A stretch of 64,000 nt of DNA from Euonymus europaeus (Eukaryota; Streptophyta; Magnoliopsida; Celastrales; Celastraceae): NCBI GenBank assembly GCA_963580455.1, contig OY756958.1, positions 23,944,501 to 24,008,500 on the forward strand, given 5' to 3'. Made by a program: the position numbers and the translations under genes. This document shows, in pieces, positions 35,901 through 47,500 of this stretch (position 1 is its first letter; every line of letters begins with the position of its first letter). A model generated the notes under the pieces. The model was not told where the DNA came from, made no database searches, and was given only the letters and a program-made list of their open reading frames with translations.

Positions 35901-38692
35901 TACTATATTTTGGGTGAAAGAATCCAAGGTTTTCAGGGGACGAGAAGTTTTAGGAGTAAACCGTGTCATCCACAAGCTTGATAAAGAATAACCTCTGTAT
36001 TGAGTTGTTTTTACTTTGGAGGACAATCCGGGGTCAATAGTACTGTCAGCATTGAATGCTTTAAGTTTACTGTGAGAGGAATTAGAGCTCATTCCGTCCT
36101 TCTCTATCACAGTAGCCAAATTGTGAGAAGCTTTGTTCTCCACAGCGATCATCTTGCTGCCTTCCTGACTCACAGCAAAACTTAATGGCATACTCTTAAG
36201 CTGGCTTACAGGAGCTTCTCCACTTATAGAAGCAGAATCCTTGAGCGTCTCATTTGATTGAATAAGTTGATTGCATAAGTTGCCATTTAACCTATAACAG
36301 GCAATTGGCACAGCATTAACATCACATGCTTTATTAGCCAGCTCAGCTTCATTACATCTCTCTCCAGCTTGATAGCTGTCATTCAACATATTTTTTTCTA
36401 GAGGCTTAGTCCTTGGAGAATATAATGACTGAAAAATAGATTGAAAACCTATAGTTCTACTCCCAGGATCCTGTTTTCTGTTGCTCGGGAGAAGCTTTTG
36501 AACATGATTCTCATGTCTCTGACTGGATTGAGCAAGGGCAAGAGGAAGCGAAGGTGACTCATTGTGACTTGATTTTAACCCTTTCATCATATTTGAGATC
36601 CAATTCAGGAAAGAGCTGTCCCGTTTAATACATGATGAAGAGCCAGGACTTTCTTCAAATTGCCTTTTCACTCTTTTAGTTTCTGAAATCGACTGATGCT
36701 CAAAGCTCCAACGTTTTTTTCCTGTGGAGAATAGTCCAGCACTGTTACAGCTTTCAACACTCTCATGGCTGTCATCATTCTCATTTGACATTCTTTCATT
36801 AACAGCTCCATTAGATAAAGCCTTAGCCTTGCCTTTCCTTTGATACTTTTGAACCCTACTGCTTGTGCAAGAATATTTAACAGGATCCTTGTCTTTCAGA
36901 AGAATTTTTTCTTCCATTGGCAAATGGATTTTGGCTTCATGTATCCCATCAGCATTTTTACTAATTACAGCTTGAATATTATACTCAGCAATTGACTCAA
37001 GTTTTTCCCTAGGACAAATAGAAGAAGAAGGAGAACGAGTTCTCTTTGTCTCATCATTAGTTTCTTTTCCCATGAGAGAAGATGATTTGGGATCTCCTCT
37101 ACCTGGAGCCCCTATATTGAATGATGAAGTACCATAAGCTTCACAGTCATCCCTAGAGTTGACTTCCAAGGCCAAAACAGTTCCCATTTCTAACGGCTGA
37201 TCCGCACTAGTCATATCATTACTTCCGTCAATAGGCCTGCCAGGAGATGAGTCATTTTCTGCTACAACTTTCAATTGCTTGTCTGTTTTAAGTGCAGAAG
37301 ATCAGATTAGCGGAAAAAACAAATGTGACTAGAAAAGAAATGGGAAGTCTCCCCTTACATTAAAGAAAATGAAACACTAATAAATCATGTCTTGCTTTGC
37401 ACGAGATGAATAAGGGTTGAGAATCTGCAAGGATCTGGTGCTTGTAGCAAATAGGAACTATCCAAAAGCTTTTCCATCTCATAGAAAATTATAGATGGCT
37501 TAATGGACATGCGCCAAATTGTAGTGCAATATGATATGAATATTGTTGTAAACAAGTAAACAGTTCACAGTGCACAGACTTCGGTTGAGAAAGATCAATG
37601 GAACGAACCTTGATTCAGATTTGTCATTGAATTGCACAAAACAAGTAGAAAAGATGGTATCACACACCTGGCGCACTTAAAAAATTGATTTCTCCAGAAT
37701 TAGATGCTTCGGTCACTTGAAGATTGAGTAGCGGACAATATATTTCTTTTCCTCTATTGTTCATTAGATCGTCCTCGTGACTATTACGCTCAAAAGGTAT
37801 TCTAAATACTGTGTTCTTTTCATTCAACCTATCATCATTTCCTGCCACAAAGAGACTTGTTAAGGACATAAAAAGTTGATTCTACAGAATCTGCTAGTAT
37901 ATTATAATGATTGGACCTATCTCCATGATTTTCTAGGTCAATCAGATGGATCTATGCAATTCCCACAAATTAACCATGCATATTCTGGGTATTTGTATAT
38001 TAGCTATTTTTGTAATTATTTAATTCATTGAAACCCACGTATCACAATTTCAACCATTGGAATACCAAGTTCCCACTCTTTGTCAATGAACCACTTAACC
38101 AACCTTTCTCTTCAGCTATATAAACCTCTACTTTGAATTTAAACTTTTGCGTCACTTTCCCTTACATGTAGGATTAGTCATGATTCTCCATTTGTTTCAT
38201 CTATAACACGATCATTCACAATTACAAATCCCAATGTTTGCTTGAAAGAAAATTATGTTCACCTGTCCTGTATTCATGACTCGAGCAAAGCAGGCGGGCA
38301 GAGGTATCTCTCCCAGCATCTTCATCCCTCTCATTAAATGGTACTGATGACTGGATGGCACTATCTTCACGTGGTCCTTCATTACAATATGTCGCAGCTG
38401 CATATGTTTGATATGGTGTGGCAACTGCATTGCTAGGACCGGCCCCCCACAACACAGTGTGTTTTTTCTCAGAGAAACTGCAATCAGCACATTTAAGACT
38501 TAGACCTTTCTGTGGAGACCAAACTAATTCAGATAGGGGATCGGTTGCTAGAAAGGTCACATCTACCCTTGAAACTGCATTTGCTCCTGCACCTGATTCA
38601 CTGTTCAATCTTCTCTGAATGCACTGATTCGAACAACCCAAAGAAAGAGTCAAATCAGTCACTGGTTCAATATTTTCACTATCAATATTCAT
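32985..38692 (-). CDS. CCHC zinc-knuckle protein with Plus3-like C-terminus (6 coding exons)
   Basis: On the minus strand, exons 38263-38692, 37668-37841, 34978-37282, 34211-34326, 33687-33799 and 32985-33092 join in phase to 1,081 residues. The first half is polar and low-complexity, with basic KR clusters suited to nuclear location. Two CCHC knuckles (C-x2-C-x4-H-x4-C) lie close together: CFFCGRTGHHLQDC near residue 780 and CLRCFQTGHWAVAC near 818. The last 110 residues carry FFLRLRLGKWEEGLGGTGYYVACITG, GGIKCLVESQYISNHDFLE and DELLAWW. That order resembles a Plus3 (Rtf1-type) domain: IRI.., V.EI.GV.., and ..VSN..FTE.E...W. Function is unknown. Zinc knuckles usually bind single-stranded nucleic acid, and Plus3 domains bind phospho-Spt5 or nucleic acid. 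The large 2.3-kb exon 3 encodes most of the protein. Confidence 0.85.
33846..34120. mobile_element. MITE candidate in an intron of the zinc-knuckle gene
   Basis: The left end GCTTGGGAGTTTTAAGGG is loosely inverted at the right end (ACTTGGGAAGTGTTGAC on the other strand). The inside carries GGGTTTTTAACCCAT and AATAACCCATGAAAAC phrases. It fits neatly inside one intron and has no coding content. The target duplication is unclear. Confidence 0.4.
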
Positions 38693-38984
38693 CCTGTCAG
38701 ACTAACTGTTTAGCAAGCAATCCTGTAAACAGAAAATGGTTGATATTAATCCAATTGGAAGCAAGTCTAAATTCATTAGAATAAGTTTCAGCAACAATGC
38801 TACTAAAAGATGGACTCTTTTTTATACATTTGAAACTAACTGATACTCTCTTATGGATTCACACACCCCACCCAAATTTGTTCAGGACAAACGCTTTGAA
38901 GCTGATGATTCCCACTCTAAATGTTTCTCTTTCTGCAAGGGGATAGAGTTGAATGAGTTCCTGAAAATAAAAAGAAGTCAAACA

Positions 38985-39135
38985 ACTCTCATGCACAAGG
39001 TTCCCATAGTGGGTGGGATTGGGGACATGCAAGATGTAGCAGATTTAAACTCCACATAATATGGGAGAGGTTGTTTTGAGGAATTGAACTTGTGACATCT
39101 AGGTTGTACCACTACAACTCTATTATCGGGTCACA
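38985..39135 (-). mobile_element. tRNA-related SINE, copy 1
   Basis: On the minus strand: GAGTTGTAGTGGTACAACCT (box A side), GTCACAAGTTCAATTCCTC (box B), AACAACCTCTCCCATATTAT and ACCTTGTGCATGAG. This order and 3' end are typical of a widespread plant SINE group. Related copies lie at 39161 and 60838. Confidence 0.65.
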
Positions 39136-39160
39136 TGTTCTACAGTAAAAAGGTAAATGC

Positions 39161-39261
39161 ACTCGTGCACAAGGTTCCCTCAGTAGGCAGGGTTGGAACA
39201 AACAATACGCATGCAAAACTTATCTTTACATAATATGTGGAGAGGATGATTAAAGGAATTT
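39161..39261 (-). mobile_element. tRNA-related SINE, copy 2 (3' part)
   Basis: It shares GTGCACAAGGTTCCCT, the ATGCAAAACTTATCTTTACA region and AATATGTGGAGAGG with the neighbouring copy, in the same orientation. The box B half is missing. Confidence 0.55.
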
Positions 39262-40224
39262 ATGAAATTGCAAACCGTGACCATCACAGAAGCTATCTAG
39301 TGTTAGAAATTGTTTGGTGCTTGGAAAATATATTTATCAATCACGACACTGCGTTTAATTACAACGGTTAATGCGAACTTCTGTATGTATTAATGCTTCT
39401 GTTGGAATTATTCCTGCTCTCAAGTTTGGTCGGGAAACAATTGCCTTTCTAAATAAGAAAGACGTCATTCATAGATGTTTCAAATTAGTTTATGTCACAA
39501 TCAACAGAGTAACACATGAGGGCACAATGAATAAGAAATTTGGGATGCACTACCTAGCAAAAGATAAGGGAAGAAAAACAATAGAAAAGAACAGGACAGT
39601 CACTAAACATGCCTCCTTTGTATAGTATGAGGATTGATAAGCAAGTTACACAATACAAAGGATACAAACCCTCAGTTTTGACTTCATATTTATACCAATG
39701 CTTTCTACTACAAAGCCTGAAATTTTTCCATCTCAAAGTTTTATGTAACAACAATAGCTCTATTATTTGGCGCCAGCTACATGATCAATAATGAAATTCT
39801 TGATTTCCTCTCACCATTCCTTTTATGTTTCATATCAGTATAAAGCTACACATCCACTAATCATATACTGTTCATATACTTCTAGAAGTAATACATCTAG
39901 ATATGAGCAAGAAGGGATTAAAGGGTGGAACTCCAAGAAGGATATAAATAAAATGTGATTAGTAGATAGTATGCTTTAAAGGAAAAAATCCAAGAAGGAT
40001 ATGGATGGGATATGTGTAGTGGATGATATGTGATTACTTAACTAAATTATTTAATTAAAAATTTCATATGGACCCACAAAATTTCTTTTACCTATTCATG
40101 TGGCCGAGCCCAATGACTAGGAATAGGGCTTAGTGGAAGATGATGAACAATAGCAAAAACATAGACGAAAATATAGTACAAGTTTTCCAGCAGTCCACAT
40201 AGTTTGTGCAAGCCTCGAGAAACA

Positions 40225-40375
40225 ACATATCAAACATTTACACGAGAAAGTTACAATATATGAATATTTCAATCTCAATCTGGTGAACAAACTATAAAGA
40301 ATCAAATATTTACACGAGAAAGTTACAATATATGAATATTTCAATCTCAATCTGGTGAACAAACTATAAAGAACA
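40225..40375. repeat. Near-perfect 78-bp tandem duplication
   Basis: The unit beginning ATTTACACGAGAAAGTTACA and ending GGTGAACAAACTATAAAGAA occurs twice in a row with almost no differences. The duplication must be recent. Confidence 0.9.
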
Positions 40376-40427
40376 CAAGTATGAAATTTCGAAGCACAAG
40401 CATCAACACCAAGTACTGTAATAAATC

Positions 40428-40710
40428 TGGGCCCCCTTTGTTCTCCCCTAAAAGCCCTTATTAGAGGAAGGAAGACTTGCTTCTATATAGAGGTCCCGAA
40501 GACCTAACCCAATCAATGCGGGAGGTCTTTAACACCCCCAAGTGTGCACTGGGTATCTTTGCCCAAGACCTAACACGTGCAAACAAGATCCACATCGGAC
40601 TGGGCCCCCTTTATTCTCCCCCTAAAGGACCTCATTAGAGGGAGGAAGACTTGCATCTATATACAGATCATGAGGACCTAAACCCAGCCGATGTGGGATG
40701 TCTTTAACAG
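40428..40710. repeat. Tandem pair of about 107-bp units, 175-bp spacing
   Basis: CTGGGCCCCCTTTGTTCTCC.. to ..GGTCTTTAACA recurs as CTGGGCCCCCTTTATTCTCC.. to ..TGTCTTTAACA. Inner phrases such as GAGGAAGGAAGACTTGC and ACCTAA.CCCA are shared. The GATGTGGGATGTCTTTAACA-type ends are common in plant repetitive DNA. No termini or coding capacity were seen, and the family is not recognised. Confidence 0.6.
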
Positions 40711-41470
40711 GTACGTCTGGCCAAAGTTTTCCCCATTGTGCATTACAGTCTTGTTAAGAAATTTAAAAACAAGTTTCCACTTCATTTGGCACATTAACAT
40801 CTCAAATCAATTGATATATAAACCCTGATAGCATATCAACCGGAATCAAAAATTACTAATTAATCATGAGAAAAACGCATCAAGAAACTGAAACCCTCGA
40901 TGCTTCCTACAAGAAGAAAAACTATGAAAACCCTAACAAGATGAATTTTCATATTTGCATGGCTTGTAGAGAAAGATTACAGATTCCAATAACTCAGATG
41001 AACAATTGCAATACTAAACAGCAAAAGTAACTTACTTTAAAATTCCCGATATTCCAAAATAGTAATAGCACGCGAAATTGATAAAATTTAATAATAAAAC
41101 CTACTAAAAAAACGAAAATTAAAAGCTATGAAGGAAATTCTCTTAAAACGCAGAAAATATGAATACCGTTATGAATCGCATAGAACTGACGCAAGTAATT
41201 TAGAACTAGAAACGAAAATTCAGAAACAGAGAAAGAAAAAAAAAGCACAATTCGCGTAGATTCGCATACCTTTTGTGTCTCTCAAATCCATGGGTGATGG
41301 AACTTCGATTCTTCTTCTCATTAGCCAAACACAGCAGCACTACTTTCAGTCAGGAGATACCAAAAAATCAATTAAAACCATAATAATTTATGTAAGGGAA
41401 GAGAGAGAGAGTCGGTTGCGGTTGCAGAAGACTGAGAGTAGAATAGACTGCCATGCGTCTGGCTACAGCA

Positions 41471-44400
41471 GTTACAGCTTGATAGCCGATGCTCAGATTC
41501 TCAAGTATGAGGTTCATGGGATGCCGCGTGGACAATTATATGCCAATCAAACTTAACAAAGTCCAAAAAAATAATATTTAAAAAAAAAAACCTGCTCCCG
41601 GTGAATTCAGAAGCAAATATATGCATGCATGCATATACGCTAAGGATCAAGATTGACTAGCACGTGAGTTTTTTTTTTTTTTGGCGTCAAACAAAAAAGC
41701 CTATTATGTACAATACATTTGATGGATTTTAAACGGTGAACAGTAGTTGTAGATTTTATGCTAAAACGTGACTGAAAGAAGTCAACGATATGATGGTAAA
41801 ATCAGGGTGTTTTTTTTTGGGTACAAGCTAGGGGAGGAGGACCAATACACTGGTGGTAAAAAAAGTCATGGCTCCCTTTAGAAGTCAAGTTAATGTATGA
41901 TCAAAAAAAAAAAAAAAAGTCAAGTTAATGTGATGCCGGTAAGTCATGATAAAAAAGTATAGGCTTTGACATTAACCAGTAATAAGTCATGATAAAAAAG
42001 AAGACAAGTATAGGCTTGATCAAAGCAGAGCTCCACTTTGACCCACTTGTTAAATCGTCGCCCACCAGGAACCTGTCTCCTCAGTACTCAATCAGCCCCT
42101 CTAACTCACAACATCAGCAAAAAAAAGTCATTTTCAGACACCTAAGGTACGGTATACAACCCGTACCAAATACGAGTCTTCTACTTAGTATTTGCATCAT
42201 ACACGAAGGCATCACATTTACCCTATTATCACTTGGTAATCTTAAAGGATGTAGGGCAACTAGATACCTAACTTTCTAAAAGAATCTTTTAACATCTCAC
42301 TTAGCAAAGATATTTTTACGAAAAGAATATCTTCTGACACTTGATCATGGATCTTAAAAAATACTTTTCCACACTTCGGGCGTCCTTCGACACTATGCCA
42401 CCTTGCCAACACATGGAAACATTGCTCTAGCCACCACATTTCCACATCATTAAGCCCCACATCACCACAGATCTTTTAACCCTTAGCTATTACATACTTG
42501 ATTCTTGAGAAAGCTCTCAACTTTTCTTTCCACAACCTTAGCTCTCACACATCGGACCTTCCTTCTTGTTCACACATATTTCTCCCATTCACTACATCAT
42601 AATAATCATTTGCAAACTTACTTCCTTTTTACATTCGTTTTACATTATTATACGCGCTTGATTTATCACCTCAACAACTTACTTTCACATCGGAATTTCT
42701 TTGGTAAGTATTTCACCGGTGCCTTGAGCTTATTTATGATTAACTCCTCTTGCTACCCAAATCTATAGATGATCCATCTCAGCATATTTGAATTTTCAAC
42801 GATTGTGAAATTGAGTATTTATGGTACAATATAATAAATTTTATAGAAGTTGGAGTCGGTCCACCTTATCTGCTTTTTAAAACTCTATGTGATATTTTAT
42901 GAATTTGTCTGTTATTGGATCATTGTGTGAAAATGGAGAGAAATTTCAATCCACTCACTTTTCAGTTCTTGGGTCTTGTAGTTTCTCCACCAGTAAGGTT
43001 ATAGGTTAGTTGGTGTATATCTATGGACTGGGGATGTACCTTTGTGGTCACGCTCTAAATTTTGGCGTAATTAACTTATCCAGTCGTTGGGAAATTAATG
43101 TGTATGCACGCCTAACGACTTATATCAGTTGTTTAAATAGTAAATTTGTTTGATTTCCTTCTTGATTACCAAAAAAAAGTTTGCAATTTCTCAATTGTTT
43201 GTGTAAAAATCCGGTAATTGTTGATTACAATAATAACCTGTATTAATCTGAGACTAAGAAAATAAATAGATTAGTAAAGTTCACACATTATAGTTGCATA
43301 TAACATATATAATATTGTGATAACAATTTCGAACTCAAAAAGAAACAAGAACAAATTCAAACCAGATTGAGGCGAGGTTAGACCTATAACCTTAAATCGA
43401 TTAATTGTCTCTTATTAAACCGTGCTCACCGTTCTTGCAATTTCGTCTCTCAAATCTACTTGATCTAAACACCAATGGTAGCACTTCCAAAAATGTTTTA
43501 CGAACTAGGAATTGAGGTTACTCTCTTAGGGGCAGACTCGGAATGAGTTTTTGACCCAAAAAAAGTAAACTCCTTTTTAGAGAGTGAAAAATCAGAGAAT
43601 AAAAATGTACCTATCTTTCAAAAAGAAGCCGCCATTTAAAGGCCTAAGAATAAATACAGAGTTAATGATCATTCAACTGTATATATTTTTTTAGTTACAT
43701 ATTTAAAAATCTATGACAATTCAGTTCAAAATTTCCAACATTATCATAATGGATGATGAGTAGCTTGTTTCTCGATTGTTTATATGATCATGAGCAGCAG
43801 TTTCTTCAGTCGAATGATTTTGATCCTTAGATATTAGGCAATGTGGGTCCTTCTGTTGCAGAATCACTCCAGCCCATCATAAATTTTTGGGCTGGATCAG
43901 GCAGGCGATGTATCAACAACCTGCCTTAAAGTCTGAGCATCTTGGACCAGATAAAGCCATTTTGTGATATTCATGCGTCTCTTTCAAGACAACTCGCCAT
44001 GGAGACAAAGCAGGAGACTTCGAGATATATTCATTTATTGTTGCAAAAGAATAATCCACAGCATTAGTTGCTTTCACCATTAAGTAAGATAAGACTGGTA
44101 TTTGGATGCTTATCAATGGTTATGTACTATTCTGACAATACAAAATCGAAAGTGGTAAACATCTCGTTAAAAGACAATATGATTACCAACTTAATACAAA
44201 CATCAAAGGACACTTTAGTTACAAAAGCACATACCTAATAGAGTTCACGGTTCAATTTATCCTGCATGTTAGCGAGAGTAGTTGTTTTATACCTATAATT
44301 GGCACATACAATTTTTTTTTCCCGAGAAAAGTGCCTGAAAGGAAAGATGGTCTCTCAGAAATCAGGTCCATATGATATAATAGGGAGTTGCACCAGCTTT

Positions 44401-44553
44401 AAAACAACAGAGAAAACATCTATCAATTTTCCGACAATTGAAGTCGATAAGTTTAATAAATAATTGATGTAGATAAATAATAACTGATGTTCATAACATC
44501 ATAATTTCTTTAAAAAAAAGATATGGAGAGACAATGACTTAATTAGAAACTTC
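41471..44553. other. Gene-free interval
   Basis: It contains short local repeats (AGTCAAGTTAATGT twice near 41884-41930; GTAAGTCATGATAAAAAAG twice near 41940-42000). A C/T-rich stretch (about 42050-42770), possibly an old retroelement terminus, follows, then AT-rich sequence. A 67-codon minus-strand frame at 43913-44116 is not recognised. Confidence 0.5.
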
Positions 44554-47500
44554 TCATCTCCGGGCAATTCTTTGCCCAGCTCCCATCAACAATGCCTTTC
44601 CAAGGACGCCTGAATGAAGTCCACCCACTAGAGCTACACCACCTATTACAACCCATTTCCAGTCAATGGCAAGACCTTGTTGTTTATGTGTGTTCACAGC
44701 TCGGCACTTTACTTCTTCACTTGAAATGGGTTCCGAAGTACCCACGATTCCATCAGAAGAAAGTCTAGTGGTAATCTGTGCCATAAATGCACTTTTGGAT
44801 AGTGAAGCATCTGATTTCCTTGCGTTTTGGTATGCTCGCATCCCTGAATGTAGTTTCTTGACTGCTCCCCACATCCCATGGCGGACTCCTAACTTTGCCA
44901 CATCTTTGGGGATCCCCATGTCCTCATAATGTACAAGGGTAACCTCACAAGCAGACATCTGTCCATCTCCTTTACGAGATTCCACTGTATTCAATTTTGA
45001 AATAAGCCAAGATGCACCTCACCAATTGTCAATAAACAAAGCCGCAAGCTATCACAGAAACAATGAAATGGCTAAACACGTTACTTACCAGCCCTAATAA
45101 CCCAACTTGAGAAATAAAGCTCCACACGCCTTGGCTTGTCACGTTTTTGCAAACCTGAATATGGTACTCCCTGCCATTGCAACTTCCACATTACCATACG
45201 TGACCAAATCCCATATACTCCCTCCGTCATATTTTAATTGTCCTTTATTCTTTTTTTAGATGTCCCAAAATGAATGTCCATTTCAATTAATGAAAGCTAT
45301 TTTTTCCCATTTTTTTCTCATTTTAACCTTAACTTGAAAAACTCAACAATTAACTCAATAACCATGCACATTATAAATAAGGGTATAAAGGTCAAATTGA
45401 AAGAGAATTAAATATTTTCTTAAACTGTGTAAAAAAGTGAAGGGGGCAATTAAAATGGGACGGAGGGAATATAATTTTGTGTCTGATATTTTCACAAAAT
45501 ACAGCAAGCAGACACCATCTTGAATTAATAAAAGTCAAAACGGAATACTGAAACAATTACATATGAAAATTTTCCTCAAGTAAGAGTCACCAAAAGGTAA
45601 AAATACACGATCAATGGTCAAAAAATAAACAGACTTAATTATCACGTCATGTATACGCAGCATCTTATCACTGAAACAATCTTGCAAAATCCAGCACTAA
45701 ATTCTAAAGTAATACGCAAGCTCTTTGGGCTATGTGTGAGAACTGATATATACCTTGGTCACACAATAATATGTCTTTCCAGCCTCCCATATTCTTCGAC
45801 CAATGATATATTCTCTATCACTGCAGAAAAACGGGAACTGCAAACAGGAATAAATAAAATTACCAGTAGAAATCTATTTTCAACAACCAATGGGCACTAA
45901 AAGCATATTATACAAAAAAGACGAACTGCAAAGCATTTCACAAACCTTTTTTATCCATTGAACATTAAATGCTCCTGTATGAGGACATTCCTCCAATATT
46001 TTAATGTGCGTGAGCATAGGATCCCATTTAATTCTAAATTCATCATCCCAGAAGAAGTCTCTAACCAACTCTGGAGATGCATCCTCAAAGACAGTTTTAC
46101 TGCGGTATACTACCGGGCCTGTCTGATGAACAAAATCACTATCAAATATTAGTCTGCCTTAAATCAGGATAAACCATCAGATACTTCCATATGATCAACG
46201 AGAAGCCAACAAACAAGATAATGGATCACACAAGATGTGCAAAATAGAAGAGGCATGCCATGTAGGATCTTCATTTTATCCAACCAACCGACAATAGTAA
46301 ATGAGTGTCAGTGACAATCACATAGCACTCATGTTTTTTTTTTCAGTAAAAAAAGGAAGAGTCTAAGCACTCATTAATTAGTGCATATCAAAATTGGACT
46401 GGTTAGAAGAGAAATAGCATAGACAGTTTCACTTAGCTAGTGGCAATATCCAGGCCTCTGGCAACTGCTACTGATCTTGCCATTTTTCTACAGGGCAAAC
46501 AGACTCGGATACCAAGTAGATGATAAACTGCTTAGCAACGCCACTCAGTAAATTGATACAAATCTTCATGAAATTTCAGAACAAGTCTAACACAATAAAT
46601 TTCCACAAAAATAAGAATGAATATTGAAGAGAAAAGTTAATGTTGAGGTACACAAGGGAAATAAACAGCAGAAATGTTCAAGCCAAGCATTCCTACAGAT
46701 TAAGAATTTCAGCATCGACAAAGACTAGTGGAGAGCCAAATCATACATATGTGTATGAAGAAGTTAATTGTTGGTGGCCATAAAGAGAACAAGCAGAGGA
46801 AGATTTTCCTACTAAAAATGCCCCATGATAAACAATCTCAACATCTATGAAGAATAACGAAGACCAAAACTCTAGGATTATAAAATACACGCATAGGACA
46901 TAGGGAAATGAGTGGGAAGGGGTACACTAAATGCTAATATTTCATGAGGAAGGAGCAACTTGATAATTATCTACAGCCAAACAGGAGTCCGTAGCTACCA
47001 GTATTAGCCAATACCACTCTTTCTTTTTCTTTTTCTTTTTCGGGAAAGAAAAATTACCACTAGAATAACACACAATCACTCCAATACTAAGGTTTCAACC
47101 TGAGTCCTTTTTCATTTTAAATAAAACTCTGGGATAAGTAATTATCCTTCTCAAAAGGCAACATAACAGGAGAGTTATAATGGAATTAAAGAGCAGAGAT
47201 TGGAAAGATATTAGAGAACCAACAGTAAGGATTCAATGTATATTTATCACTCGGTCTGATTAGGATTTAGTTTCCATCTTTTAATAATAATAAAAACGTC
47301 ACGGAGTCTTTTGCATGCTTTTCCCTAGAAACTTAGAAGGATGGCCAAACCATAAAATTTCCTGAAACAATTTTCTATCTTTAATGACAAAAAAGTACTG
47401 AGAGAATAAGAAAAGCACTTTGCCATGAAGGTTGACAGCAGTTCTTGAAAATCTGATCTGATGATATTGTTATTCAATGTATTCAAAACATCAAGCTACC

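Larger units (their letters stand above)
38693..41470 (-). other. 5'-UTR intron(s) and leader of the zinc-knuckle gene
   Basis: An acceptor-like TTTACAG|GATTGCTTGC lies just upstream of the ATG on the minus strand. A donor-like ACAAAAG|GTATGCG lies near 41270. This suggests a non-coding leader exon at about 41271-41460 and a 2.5-kb leader intron. The interval contains two SINE copies, a 78-bp tandem duplication and a duplicated 175-bp element, but no gene. Confidence 0.45.

Noticed and set aside
41275..41556. 93-codon plus-strand frame
   Set aside because: It overlaps the inferred leader exon of the minus-strand zinc-knuckle gene and shows no family signature.
42505..42768. 87-codon plus-strand frame rich in His/Leu/Tyr
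   Set aside because: Composition reflects C/T-rich DNA, possibly an old retroelement end; no domain.
43913..44116. 67-codon minus-strand frame downstream of the START gene
   Set aside because: Not recognised, no supporting exons, and no clear start context.
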